Positions 7,158 through 16,024 of a DNA stretch of 64,000 nucleotides are shown here, piece by piece. The DNA comes from Mesorhizobium sp. B2-1-8 (GTDB taxonomy: Bacteria > Pseudomonadota > Alphaproteobacteria > Rhizobiales > Rhizobiaceae): contig NZ_CP083952.1 of assembly GCF_006442545.2 (NCBI RefSeq), forward strand, positions 1,729,501-1,793,500, in the 5' to 3' direction. The notes under the pieces are model-generated. The model had not been told where the DNA came from and searched no databases. It saw only the letters and a program-made list of their open reading frames with translations. Made by a program: the position numbers and the translations under genes. Numbering within the stretch: the stretch's first letter is position 1; every line of letters starts with the position of its first letter.

Positions 7158-8663
7158 CTAGAGCGTCGCGCCGAGATGCCAGGGCACGAACTCGTTATCG
7201 CCGTAGCCAAAATCCTCGCTCTTGGTCTTGCGGCCTGAAGCCGTCTCGACGATCAGTTCGAAGATCTCGCGACCCATGCCGGCAATGGTCTTTTCGCCGG
7301 AGGCGATGACGCCGCAATTGACGTCCATGTCCTCTTCCATCTGGTGATACATGGTCGAGTTGGTGGCGACCTTGATCGAGGGTGTCGGCCGGCAGCCGAA
7401 GCAGGAACCGCGACCGGTGGTGAAGACGATGACATTGGCGCCGCCCGCCACCTGACCGGTAGCCGAGACCGGGTCGTAACCGGGCGTGTCCATGAACACC
7501 AGCCCGTTGCCGGTGACCTTTTCGGCATAGCCGAACACGCCGTTGAGCGGCGTCTGGCCGCCCTTGGCAACCGCGCCGAGCGACTTTTCCAGGATGGTGG
7601 TGAGGCCGCCGCGCTTGTTGCCGGGCGACGGGTTGTTGTCGATCGAGGCGCCATGCTTGGCGACGTGATCTTCCCACCATTTCACATAGCCATCGAGTTT
7701 CTTGGCGATCTCGGGGCTTGCGGCGCGATAGGCGAGCAGGTGCTCGGCGCCGTAGATTTCCGTCGTCTCGGAAAGGATGCCGATGCCGCCGACGCCGGCC
7801 AGGATGTCGACGGCCGCGCCCAGCGCCGGATTGGCCGTGATACCCGACATACCGTCGGAGCCGCCGCATTGCAGGCCGACGACGATCTCGCTGACCGGAA
7901 TCGGCTCGCGCTTCAACTGACCAACTTCCTCGGCGATCTCGGCCAGCACGCCCATCGCTTTTTCCACCGATTTGCGCGACCCGCCCGCATCCTGGATATT
8001 GAAGTGGCGCTTACCGGCGGCGGCACCCTTCTGGCCGTAGAGGGTAAGCTGGTTGACCTCGCAGCCGAGGCCGACCATCAGCACGCCGCCGAAGTTCGGG
8101 TGGCGGGCATAGCCGGCCAAGGTCCGGTGCAGCACCATCATGCCGTCGCCGGTGGCGCTCATGCCGCAACCCTGGCCATGGACGATCGGCACGAAGCCAT
8201 CGATGCCGGGATATTTCGGCAGCAAGGTCCTGTTGGCGGTGTCGGCGATCGAATGGCAGACGGTGGCCGAGCAATTGACGCTGGCGATGATGCCGATGAA
8301 GTTGCGTGTGCCGGCGCGGCCGTCGGCGCGGCGATAGCCCATGAAGGTGCGGGCGCGGTCGGCTTCGGTTGCGTGCTCGGCCTCGCTCGGCGGCACCACC
8401 GGCAGGCGGCCGGCCTCGAAGACCAGATTGTGCGAATGGACATGCTCGCCCGGCGCGATGTCCTGTGTGGTGCGGCCGATCGCCTGGGCGTATTTGACCA
8501 CGGCTTCACCCGCGGCAATCGGCTTGATCGCCACCTTGTGGCCAGGCTCGATGACGGCGGCAGCGAGCGCGCCGCCCGGCAGCGCGGTACCTATCTCGAT
8601 ACGGCCATTGGCAACGGCGACATTGTCGGCGGGAGACAGAAGAATGGTGTTCGAGACGTTCAC
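7158..8663 (-). CDS. UxaA-family (altronate dehydratase-type) hydro-lyase
   Basis: This 501-residue protein has an N-terminal SAF domain (about 1-100) joined to the large UxaA/GarD-type catalytic domain, which has MGYRRADGRAGTRN near residue 112 and conserved cysteines in GQGCGMS, LQCGGSDGMSGITANP and GSCFGCRPTP. Family members dehydrate D-altronate or D-galactarate to 2-keto-3-deoxy sugar acids and need Fe(II). It is the first gene of the operon and is divergent from the GntR regulator. With the neighbouring dehydrogenases it may act on altronate or a related aldonate, so the symbol uxaA is not assigned. Confidence 0.82.
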   Translation of the reverse strand: MNVSNTILLSPADNVAVANGRIEIGTALPGGALAAAVIEPGHKVAIKPIAAGEAVVKYAQAIGRTTQDIAPGEHVHSHNLVFEAGRLPVVPPSEAEHATEADRARTFMGYRRADGRAGTRNFIGIIASVNCSATVCHSIADTANRTLLPKYPGIDGFVPIVHGQGCGMSATGDGMMVLHRTLAGYARHPNFGGVLMVGLGCEVNQLTLYGQKGAAAGKRHFNIQDAGGSRKSVEKAMGVLAEIAEEVGQLKREPIPVSEIVVGLQCGGSDGMSGITANPALGAAVDILAGVGGIGILSETTEIYGAEHLLAYRAASPEIAKKLDGYVKWWEDHVAKHGASIDNNPSPGNKRGGLTTILEKSLGAVAKGGQTPLNGVFGYAEKVTGNGLVFMDTPGYDPVSATGQVAGGANVIVFTTGRGSCFGCRPTPSIKVATNSTMYHQMEEDMDVNCGVIASGEKTIAGMGREIFELIVETASGRKTKSEDFGYGDNEFVPWHLGATL

Positions 8664-8898
8664 GGGCGTTTCCTGGGTGATCCTGGGATGCGCGGATTGA
8701 CACGCGCCTGTTAAGAGTTAATGTCTTTTATCGTGAAAAAACAGTTTTGCGTCAATTGTTTTTTCGCTGCGGTTCCGCCCTCGGCAAGTGGTGGCGCTGG
8801 AAACAATGAGCCGGACCCGGAGAAAGAGATTCCTGCTTTTCAGGGTTCTGGGAACGTCATATTGCGCTTCAAGCCGGCCGCTGCAAGCGCCGGCATGA
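8664..8898. promoter_or_regulatory. Divergent promoter region with a 31-bp inverted repeat
   Basis: This AT-rich spacer separates the dehydratase gene (minus) from the GntR gene (plus). The arms GAAAAAACA (8735-8743) and TGTTTTTTC (8757-8765) are perfectly complementary over 9 bases, 13 bases apart. The same half-site, AAAAAACAGTT, recurs in the dyad at 5835-5853. The position suits a shared operator for the operon and for autoregulation of the regulator. Confidence 0.55.
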
Positions 8899-9828
8899 AT
8901 GGGTCAGGGGATGTCGAAGAGCAACAACGTCTACAAGGACGCCTACAACCGCTGCCTCAGGCTGCTCGACGAGACGCGCAGCCTGCCGTCGGAACCTGAG
9001 CTGGGTGCGCTGCTCGGCGTCAGCCGCACGACTGTGCGCAGCATCCTGGCGCGCATGGAGGAAACCGGGCTGATCGCCTGGAACAAGCGCGCCAAGACGG
9101 TGCTGCGCGATCCTCGTTCCGACGACTTCTTTCCCGAGGAAGAGACCGACACACTGGCCGAGATCATCGAGCGGTCGTTCATGCGCAGGCTGCTGGCCGG
9201 CGGCGCCGAGGCCGGCATGCAGATCAACGAGCTCGAACTGGCGCGCGAGATCGGCGTCGGCACCACCAGCGTGCGCGAGTTTCTGATCCGCTTCTCCCGT
9301 TTCGGCCTGATCGAAAAACGCCGCAACAGCCATTGGGTGCTGAAGGGTTTTACGCGGGCCTTCGCGCTGGAACTGACCGAGATCCGCGAAATGTTCGAAT
9401 TGCGTTCGGCTGCCGCCTTCACCGCGCTGCCGCAGGACAGTCCGGTCTGGGGTGATCTCGACCGGCTGGAGGAGGAACACCGCGTTCTGGCACGCGAGAT
9501 CGCGACGCGCTTCAATGAGTTCTCGGAACTGGACGAGCGCCTCCACCGGCTCATCCATCGCGCCTCGCGCAACCGCTTCATCGTCGATTTCTACGACGTC
9601 ATCGCCATGATCTTCCACTACCACTACCAGTGGAACAAGGCGCAGGAGCGCGAGCGCAACGAAGTCGCGATCGGCGAGCATCTCGCCTATATCGAGGCAC
9701 TCAAGTCGCGCGACCTCGGCAAGGTCGATGCAGCCTGCCGCAAGCACCTGAAGTCGGCACGCCAGACATTGCTGACCTCGATCCCGGAAAGCCGGCCGTC
9801 CTTGAGTGCCGCGTTGCCGCAGCATTGA
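8899..9828 (+). CDS. GntR-family regulator with two winged-helix domains and an FCD domain
   Basis: The 309-residue protein starts with one GntR-type winged helix (about 12-65, LPSEPELGALLGVSRTTVR). It then has a second complete one (about 82-150, INELELAREIGVGTTSVREF), and an FCD ligand-binding domain (about 155-300) with Asp and His residues that can bind a metal. Ordinary FadR/FCD regulators have one DNA-binding domain and about 220-250 residues. It is divergent from the sugar operon and probably senses its substrate or an intermediate. ATG codons at 8899 and 8911 are both possible starts. Confidence 0.85.
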   Translation: MGQGMSKSNNVYKDAYNRCLRLLDETRSLPSEPELGALLGVSRTTVRSILARMEETGLIAWNKRAKTVLRDPRSDDFFPEEETDTLAEIIERSFMRRLLAGGAEAGMQINELELAREIGVGTTSVREFLIRFSRFGLIEKRRNSHWVLKGFTRAFALELTEIREMFELRSAAAFTALPQDSPVWGDLDRLEEEHRVLAREIATRFNEFSELDERLHRLIHRASRNRFIVDFYDVIAMIFHYHYQWNKAQERERNEVAIGEHLAYIEALKSRDLGKVDAACRKHLKSARQTLLTSIPESRPSLSAALPQH

Positions 9829-9896
9829 ATTGCCGATTTTCGACCTGCCGCTCCCGTGATAGGTATCCTTTCAGGATTGCTTTAGAGGCAGATGGT

Positions 9897-10280
9897 TTGA
9901 ACAGCCCGGGGAGACCGTGGAGCATACCGGTCGCGCTTGTCGCGGCCTATCTGCTGTTGCTCCAGTCTACACTTGGCGCGTTCGCTTTCAGCACCGGGCC
10001 GAGTGCCGCGCAACTCGATGCCTTCGGCAACGTCATCTGTACCCACGACGGCGCCACCCAGCTTCCCGGCGGCGACCAGCATCCATCCCATCTGCCGGCC
10101 TGCTGCACACTCGGCTGCAGCATGTTTTCTCCAACCTATGCGCCGCCGCCCGATGCCGGGCTTGCGCTTGCGTCCCTTTCCTTCGAAGCCGTCGCCTTCG
10201 TCTTCCCGGCGACCACGCATCTCGACTTCGCCCGTGAACGGTCCCCGTCGAACCCGCGCGCGCCGCCACTGGCGGCTTGA
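9897..10280 (+). CDS. DUF2946-type small membrane/secreted protein, copper cluster
   Basis: This 127-residue protein has one N-terminal hydrophobic segment (IPVALVAAYLLLLQSTLGAF), then a Cys/His-rich stretch with ICTHDG and HLPACCTLGCSMF. That is the layout of DUF2946 proteins found beside copper genes. I choose a TTG start at 9897, preceded by AGAGGCAG. No in-frame ATG gives a sensible leader, and longer readings overlap the GntR gene. The potential metal ligands and the PCu(A)C gene 95 bases downstream suggest a role in copper handling, which is inferred rather than shown. Confidence 0.7.
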   Translation: MNSPGRPWSIPVALVAAYLLLLQSTLGAFAFSTGPSAAQLDAFGNVICTHDGATQLPGGDQHPSHLPACCTLGCSMFSPTYAPPPDAGLALASLSFEAVAFVFPATTHLDFARERSPSNPRAPPLAA

Positions 10281-10375
10281 GCCTGCTTGCTTGCGGAACC
10301 TTTCGCGAGCGTACTCATCCAAGATCAAACCATTCGTGACCGGCGACGGCGCGATCATCACGTCATGGAGCAATC

Positions 10376-10912
10376 ATGTCCCATTCTTTCCGTATGTCGG
10401 CGGGCACTGTGTTCGGCCACGCCCTGTCTCGCTTCAGAGCCGATCTCGGCATTGCGGCGTTAGCCCTTGTGTTCCTTGGCGCCCAGGCAGTCCTGGCGCA
10501 TGAATTCAAGGTCGGCGATCTCGAAATCGAACATCCCTGGTCGCGCGCCACACCGGCCGGCGCCAAGGTGGCCGGGGGCTATTTCACCATCCTCAACAAG
10601 GGCAGTGCCGCGGACCGGCTGCTGTCGATTTCCTCCGACGTCTCCGAAAAGGCCGAGCTGCATCAAATGGGCGTCAAGGACGGCGTCATGACCATGCGGC
10701 CAGTTGACGGTGGCCTGGAAATCCCGGCAGGCGGCAAAGTTGCCCTGGCGCCCGGCGGCTATCACCTGATGTTCATCGGCCTGAAGCGGCAACCCAAGCA
10801 GGGTGAAAAATTCGCCGCCACGCTGACCTTCGAGAAGGCCGGTACGGTCAGCGTCGAGTTCGCCGTCGAAGGCATGGGCGAAATGGGCGGCATGGACGAC
10901 CACGCCAATTGA
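10376..10912 (+). CDS. PCu(A)C-type periplasmic copper chaperone
   Basis: This 178-residue protein has a signal peptide (hydrophobic core LGIAALALVFLGAQAVLAH) and the PCu(A)C domain. The copper-site residues are visible as HQMGVKDGVMTM and, further on, GGYHLMFIGL, matching the H(M)x10M...HxM arrangement. These proteins carry Cu(I) to the CuA or CuB centre of cytochrome oxidase. An unusually long basic N-terminus precedes the signal core. Immediate neighbours are a YcnI-like protein and a CopC-CopD fusion, so the four genes form one copper module. Confidence 0.88.
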   Translation: MSHSFRMSAGTVFGHALSRFRADLGIAALALVFLGAQAVLAHEFKVGDLEIEHPWSRATPAGAKVAGGYFTILNKGSAADRLLSISSDVSEKAELHQMGVKDGVMTMRPVDGGLEIPAGGKVALAPGGYHLMFIGLKRQPKQGEKFAATLTFEKAGTVSVEFAVEGMGEMGGMDDHAN

Positions 10913-10951
10913 TCGCGCCGATCCACCAATTTTGAAATCAGAGGGACCATC

Positions 10952-11470
10952 ATGAACAAGTATCTTTTGGCGGCTGGCGCATTTCTCGTGCTGGGGACAA
11001 ATGCCGCCTTGGCGCATATCACGCTCGAAACCCAGGAGGCGGCCGTCGGCTCGACCTACAAGGCCGTCTTGCGCGTGCCGCATGGCTGCGACGGCAAGGC
11101 GACGACCGCCGTGCGCGTGCAGATCCCGGAAGGGGTGATCGCGGTGAAGCCGATGCCGAAGCCCGGCTGGACGCTGCAGACCAAGAAGGGCAAGTACGAA
11201 AAATCCTACCAGCTCTATGGCCAGGCGGTGGCCGATGGGGTGAAGGAAGTCGATTGGAGCGGCGGCAATCTGCCGGATGAATTCTACGACGAGTTCGTCT
11301 TCCGGGCGACGCTGACGGCTGATCTGCCCGCCGGCAAGAAGCTCTACTTCCCGGTGGTGCAGGAATGCGGCGATGCCGCCGCCCGCTGGATCGAGATTCC
11401 GGCCGCCGGACAGGATGAGGACGCGCTGGAGACCCCGGCGCCCGGCATCAAGCTCACGCCGAAGAAATGA
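10952..11470 (+). CDS. YcnI-like (DUF1775) periplasmic copper-binding protein
   Basis: This 172-residue protein has a signal peptide ending NAALA, so the mature protein begins HITLETQEA. An N-terminal histidine after signal cleavage is what YcnI uses as a mono-histidine brace for Cu(II). A conserved Trp region (DWSGGNLPDEFYDEF) and VVQECGDAAARWIEIP are also family features. The gene starts 39 bases after the PCu(A)C gene and follows an AGAGGGACC ribosome-binding site. It probably hands copper to or from the CopC-CopD protein encoded next. Confidence 0.88.
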   Translation: MNKYLLAAGAFLVLGTNAALAHITLETQEAAVGSTYKAVLRVPHGCDGKATTAVRVQIPEGVIAVKPMPKPGWTLQTKKGKYEKSYQLYGQAVADGVKEVDWSGGNLPDEFYDEFVFRATLTADLPAGKKLYFPVVQECGDAAARWIEIPAAGQDEDALETPAPGIKLTPKK

Positions 11471-11525
11471 TTTTCTGGCGGCGCGCCCGGTCCGCAAAGT
11501 GCGCCGCCAACTCCTTGGCGGCAGC

Positions 11526-13160
11526 ATGAACGCGACATCCCCACTTCAAGGGCCTGCAAGGACCGGCAAGCGATTCGGCTGGGCTAGTGGGCTTTTCGCG
11601 GTGCTCATGGCGCTCATCGTCATGGCCTCGACAAGCCAGGCTTTTGCCCATGCAGCGCTGATCAAGACCGACCCGGCCGACGGCGCCGTGCTGGCGCAGG
11701 CGCCGGCTCAGTTCTCGCTGACTTTCGGCGAGCCGGTCTCGCCGCTGGTGCTGACGCTGGTGACGCCCGACGGCACGCCGGTTCCGCTGACTTCCTTCCG
11801 CCTGAGCGACCAGACCGTCGAGATCGACAATCCGCGGGCGCTCAAATCCGGCACGCATGTGCTGAGCTGGCGTGTCATTTCCGCCGATGGCCATCCGGTC
11901 GGCGGCTCGTTCCTGTTTTCGATCGGCGCGCCAAGCGAGCCGCCGGCCGTCTCCGAAGCGATTGACTGGCCGTTGCGGTCGGCGATCTGGATCGGCAAGG
12001 TTCTTCTCTATGCGGGCCTTTTCCTAGGCATTGGCGGCGCTTTCGCCCTTGCCTGGCTGGCCGGGGATGGCCGTGCCGGTCAGCGCTTTGTCACGGCCGC
12101 GATCCTGTGCGGGCTGGTGGCGGCACCCTTGTCGCTCGGCTTGCAAGGTCTCGATGCGCTAGGGACGCCGCTCTCCCATCTGGCGCAGCCGGTAGCCTGG
12201 CGCACCGGGCTCGGCACCAGCTTCGGCTGGACGGTGCTGATCGCCTTGATCGCGTTGGGGCTTGGCCTGCTGTCGCTGGCCGGACCGCGCGCGACCGCCA
12301 GGCCATTTTCTCTTGCGGCCCTCGCCGGCGTTGGCGTCGCGCTTGCCGCCAGTGGCCATGCCAGTGCGGCCGAACCGCAATGGCTGACACGGCCGCTGGT
12401 CTTCGTCCATGGCGTCGGCATCGCCTTCTGGGCCGGTGCTTTGGTGCCGCTCGGCCTCGCGCTGAAGCGTCAGGCGAACGGCGCCGTTGAATTCCTGCGC
12501 CGTTTCTCAGGGGCAATCCTGCCTGTGGTCGTCCTGCTTGCCGCGGCTGGCATCGTGTTGGCCGTGATCCAGGTGCAGACACCCTCGGCGCTGGTCGACA
12601 CAGCCTATGGCCGGCTGCTGCTGCTGAAACTCGCGCTGCTGGTCTTCTTGTTCACGCTTGCCGGCGTCAATCGCTGGAAGCTCACCGCCTCGGCCGAGGC
12701 GGGAGCGACCGAGGCGCAACGCAGGCTCACCCGCTCGGTCGGCGTCGAAGTGTTGATCGTGCTGGCGATTTTCGGGGTCGCCGCCGGCTGGCGCTTCACG
12801 CCGCCACCACGGGCGCTGGCGATCGCGGCGGCGCAGCCGGTTTCGGTCCACATTCATGCGCTGCAGGCGATGGCCGATCTCAGCATCACGCCTGGCCATG
12901 CCGGGCCGGTCGCCGCCTCGATGATCATCATGACCGGCGATTTCGGGCCACTCGACGCCAAGGAAGTGACGCTGGTGCTGTCGAAACCCGATTCCGGCAT
13001 CGAGCCGCTGAAGCGCGCGGCAACCAAGCCCGGCGACGGCAGCTGGCGTGTCGACAACCTCATCATCCCGGTTCCCGGCCGCTGGATGGCGCGCATAGAC
13101 ATCCTGGTCTCGGACTTCGACATGGTGAAGATCGAGGCGCCGATCGACATCAGGCCGTAA
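11526..13160 (+). CDS. CopC-CopD fusion protein (YcnJ-like copper transporter)
   Basis: The 544-residue protein has a signal segment (residues about 20-40) and a periplasmic CopC domain (about 40-140). The CopC domain starts HAALIKTDPADGA, has GTHVLSWRVISADGHPVGG, and its histidines fit the Cu(II) site. CopD follows with about eight membrane segments (150-440), and then a soluble C-terminal domain resembling a YtkA-like fold. Such fusions move copper across the inner membrane and are often linked to copper acquisition for oxidases. The start at 11526 is the one that yields the signal peptide. The gene lies 55 bases after ycnI. Confidence 0.88.
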   Translation: MNATSPLQGPARTGKRFGWASGLFAVLMALIVMASTSQAFAHAALIKTDPADGAVLAQAPAQFSLTFGEPVSPLVLTLVTPDGTPVPLTSFRLSDQTVEIDNPRALKSGTHVLSWRVISADGHPVGGSFLFSIGAPSEPPAVSEAIDWPLRSAIWIGKVLLYAGLFLGIGGAFALAWLAGDGRAGQRFVTAAILCGLVAAPLSLGLQGLDALGTPLSHLAQPVAWRTGLGTSFGWTVLIALIALGLGLLSLAGPRATARPFSLAALAGVGVALAASGHASAAEPQWLTRPLVFVHGVGIAFWAGALVPLGLALKRQANGAVEFLRRFSGAILPVVVLLAAAGIVLAVIQVQTPSALVDTAYGRLLLLKLALLVFLFTLAGVNRWKLTASAEAGATEAQRRLTRSVGVEVLIVLAIFGVAAGWRFTPPPRALAIAAAQPVSVHIHALQAMADLSITPGHAGPVAASMIIMTGDFGPLDAKEVTLVLSKPDSGIEPLKRAATKPGDGSWRVDNLIIPVPGRWMARIDILVSDFDMVKIEAPIDIRP

Positions 13161-13312
13161 CTCACGGATGTGATACCCGTTGTCGAACGGGAAACGTCAG
13201 CGTGCGACTATAACACAATTCGGCGAGGCGGTTGACGCGGCCCGAAACGCTCGTCAATCATCGCCCACAAAACACGGCCTCAACAAAGCGATCCGGAAAC
13301 AGGGAAGAAACG

Positions 13313-14740
13313 ATGGAAAAAGCCGAAATCGGCCTGATCGGCCTTGGCACGATGGGCTCCAACCTGGCGCTGAACATCGCCGAGCACGGGCACCGCATCG
13401 CCGTCTTCAACCGTACCAAGGCTCGCACGGACGCCTTCGTGGAGAATGCCGGTGCGCTCAGGGACATGGTCGTCCCCTGCTACAGCCTGGAGGAACTCGC
13501 GGCCGCGATCCGGCCGCCGCGCCCGATCGTCATCATGGTGCTGGCCGGCAAGCCGGTCGACGAGCAGATCGAAGCGTTGCGCGGCGTGCTGTCGGCCAAC
13601 GACATCGTCATCGATGCCGGCAATGCCAATTTCCGCGATACGATGCGGCGCTTCTCCGAACTTTCCGGCTCGGGCTTGACCTTCATCGGCATGGGTGTCT
13701 CCGGCGGCGAGGAGGGCGCTCGCCACGGACCGTCGATCATGGTCGGTGGCACGGAGGATTCGTGGAAGCGTGTCGAGAAGGTGCTGACCGCCATCTCCGC
13801 CAAGTTCAAGGACGAGCCCTGTGCCGCCTGGCTCGGCACCGATGGTGCCGGCCATTTCGTCAAGACCATCCACAACGGCATCGAATACGCCGACATGCAG
13901 ATGATCGCCGAGATCTACGGCATCCTGCGTGATGGAATGGGCATGGGGCCGAAGGACATCGGCACGGTGTTTTCCAACTGGAACAAGGGTCGGCTCAATT
14001 CCTACCTGATCGAGATCACCGCCAAGGTGCTCGCCGCCGATGATCCGAAGACCGGCAAGCCGGTGGTCGATATCATCCTCGATCGCGCCGGCCAGAAGGG
14101 CACCGGCAAATGGTCCGTCATCGAGGCACAGCAGCTCGGCATTCCGGCGACCGCGATCGAGGCGGCGGTGGCGGCACGCGTGCTGTCGTCGATCAAGGAC
14201 GAGCGGCAGGCAGCCGAAAAAGCCTATGGCAATATCGGCGTGACGAAAATTTCTGGCGACAAGGAGGGGGTGCTGAAAGACCTCGAACTGGCGCTGTTCG
14301 CCGGCAAGATATCAGCTTATGCGCAGGGCTTTGCCGTGATGGCGGGCGCCTCGAAGGAGTTCAACTGGAACCTGCCGATGCCGACCATCGCCAAGATCTG
14401 GCGCGCCGGCTGCATCATCCGCTCGCAGATGCTCGACACGATGGCCGAGGCCTTCAGCAGTGGCGGCGCTTCGACCAACTTGCTGATGGCGCCGGCTTTC
14501 ATCAGCTTGATGAAGGAGGCGCATCCGTCGCTGCGGCGCATCGTGGCGAGGGCTTCCGAAGCCGGCGCGCCGGTGCCGGCGCTGTCTTCGGCGCTTGCCT
14601 ATTTCGACAGCTATCGCCAGGGCCGCGGTACCTCGAACCTGATCCAGGCGCAGCGCGACTTCTTCGGTGCGCATGGTTTCGAGCGCATCGGCGAGCAGGG
14701 TGCGTTCCACGGGCCGTGGGGCAGCGGCGCGGCTGGCTAA
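13313..14740 (+). CDS. gnd: 6-phosphogluconate dehydrogenase (decarboxylating)
   Basis: This 475-residue enzyme oxidises and decarboxylates 6-phosphogluconate to ribulose 5-phosphate in the pentose phosphate pathway. It has the NADP fold GLIGLGTMGSNLALNIAEHG at the N-terminus, FIGMGVSGGEEGARHGPSIM near residue 123, the substrate signature with HNGIEYADMQ near 186, and a C-terminal tail ending HGPW. The start at 13313 follows AGGGAAG. Its stop overlaps the stop of the convergent lacI-type gene by four bases. Confidence 0.95.
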   Translation: MEKAEIGLIGLGTMGSNLALNIAEHGHRIAVFNRTKARTDAFVENAGALRDMVVPCYSLEELAAAIRPPRPIVIMVLAGKPVDEQIEALRGVLSANDIVIDAGNANFRDTMRRFSELSGSGLTFIGMGVSGGEEGARHGPSIMVGGTEDSWKRVEKVLTAISAKFKDEPCAAWLGTDGAGHFVKTIHNGIEYADMQMIAEIYGILRDGMGMGPKDIGTVFSNWNKGRLNSYLIEITAKVLAADDPKTGKPVVDIILDRAGQKGTGKWSVIEAQQLGIPATAIEAAVAARVLSSIKDERQAAEKAYGNIGVTKISGDKEGVLKDLELALFAGKISAYAQGFAVMAGASKEFNWNLPMPTIAKIWRAGCIIRSQMLDTMAEAFSSGGASTNLLMAPAFISLMKEAHPSLRRIVARASEAGAPVPALSSALAYFDSYRQGRGTSNLIQAQRDFFGAHGFERIGEQGAFHGPWGSGAAG

Positions 14741-15789
14741 TCGCCGGAGGGCCGATAGGCCACGACGCCCTTCGGCTCGCTCAGGCTCTGCAGCGTGCCG
14801 GGCGAGGCACCGCCGATCCAGCCGAGCACCGAGCGGGCGAGTTCGGAGCCGGCCAGCCGGAAGTCTTCGTTGACGACCAGCAATTCATGCCTGAACAGAT
14901 GCAGCAGTTCCGACGACTGCTTCGACACCACGTCGACGTCGCGGCCGAGCTTCAGGCCGGCATCCTCGATGCCGGCGACGATGGCGAGCGTCGCCGCCGC
15001 GGCGCTGCTGATGATACCGTCCGGCCTGATGTCGCGCCGCATCAGCTGCGCGGTCCTCATCCTGATCTGTTCGATCGAATGGTCGATCGAAACGGTGTTG
15101 AACGGCACCTCGCTGGCGCCGACTTCGCTCAGAGCGTCGGCAAAGCCGTCAACCGTATGGCGGTAGTAGCTCAAACCGACCGGCGGCGTCACCAAGGCGA
15201 GCCGGCGGCGGCCCATGCCGGCGAGATGCCGCACCGCCTCGGCCGCGAAGGCGTAGTTGTCGAAATCATGATAGGGATGAACCAGCCCCATCTCGGTGCG
15301 GCCATGCGTGGCGAAGGGAATGCCGCGCTCCAGCATGTAGCGGGCCCTCGGATCGTTCGGCTGGGTGCGCGAGATGATGACGCCGTCGGCCGAGCCGGTC
15401 TCCACGAGATAGCGCACCGGATCCAGTGGATCCTGCGAGCGCGAATAGGGTGTGACGATCAGGTGGTAGGGCGTGTCGGCGATGACTTCCGTCACGCCGT
15501 AGATGATGTCGGAGACAAAGCTCATGAGTTCGTGCTCGGTGTTGAGCACGAGGCTGATGACATTGGTCTTGCCGGTCCGCAAACGCACGCCGGCACGGTT
15601 CGGCCGATAGCCGATCTGCTTGGCCACGAGCTGGACACGACGCCTGGTCTCGGCGCCGATCTCGGGCGCGTCCTTCAAGGCGCGCGAGACGGTGGTGACG
15701 CCAAGCCCGGTCATGAAGGCAAGCGTCTTCAGCGTCGGCCGTTCCTGTGCCGTCGCCTCGTCATCCTTGTCCGTGCGTTGTCTGTCCAT
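14737..15789 (-). CDS. LacI-family regulator of the downstream sugar transport operon
   Basis: This 350-residue protein has a LacI helix-turn-helix (TLKTLAFMTGLGVTTVSRALKD, about residues 18-40) and a periplasmic-binding-like effector domain. It is divergent from the CUT1 transporter operon at 16193. A 14-base operator-like sequence upstream of its own gene recurs, in opposite orientation, just before the transporter operon. That indicates control of both the operon and itself. Its sugar ligand is unknown. Confidence 0.9.
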   Translation of the reverse strand: MDRQRTDKDDEATAQERPTLKTLAFMTGLGVTTVSRALKDAPEIGAETRRRVQLVAKQIGYRPNRAGVRLRTGKTNVISLVLNTEHELMSFVSDIIYGVTEVIADTPYHLIVTPYSRSQDPLDPVRYLVETGSADGVIISRTQPNDPRARYMLERGIPFATHGRTEMGLVHPYHDFDNYAFAAEAVRHLAGMGRRRLALVTPPVGLSYYRHTVDGFADALSEVGASEVPFNTVSIDHSIEQIRMRTAQLMRRDIRPDGIISSAAAATLAIVAGIEDAGLKLGRDVDVVSKQSSELLHLFRHELLVVNEDFRLAGSELARSVLGWIGGASPGTLQSLSEPKGVVAYRPSGD

Positions 15790-15883
15790 CCGTCCCGCCC
15801 ATCAGGCGCATAGCAGCCGCCGGGCAGCCCGGCAATGTTTGCGGCCGCTCCCCAGGGCGCGTCACCTGCATGGAAGCAGTATA

Positions 15884-15897
15884 CTGAAACGTTACAG
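15884..15897. promoter_or_regulatory. LacI-type operator copy 1
   Basis: CTGAAACGTTACAG has the AACGTT core with the central CpG typical of LacI-family operators. It lies 95 bases upstream of the lacI-type gene. It is the exact reverse complement of the copy at 16159-16172. Confidence 0.7.
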
Positions 15898-16024
15898 CTT
15901 GTCACGATCGGTGTAGAAACGGGTGCTGGCGACGCGGAAAACACGTCGTCGACCGTGTGGCGAAAAATCGTTGGGATTCAGTGGGAAGCATGCTGCCAGC
16001 AAGTTTTTTTGCTGTTTTTGCTCG

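Noticed and set aside
14110..15813. 567-codon frame over gnd and the lacI-type gene
   Set aside because: It runs across two convergent recognised genes in another frame, a sign of GC-skew artefact.
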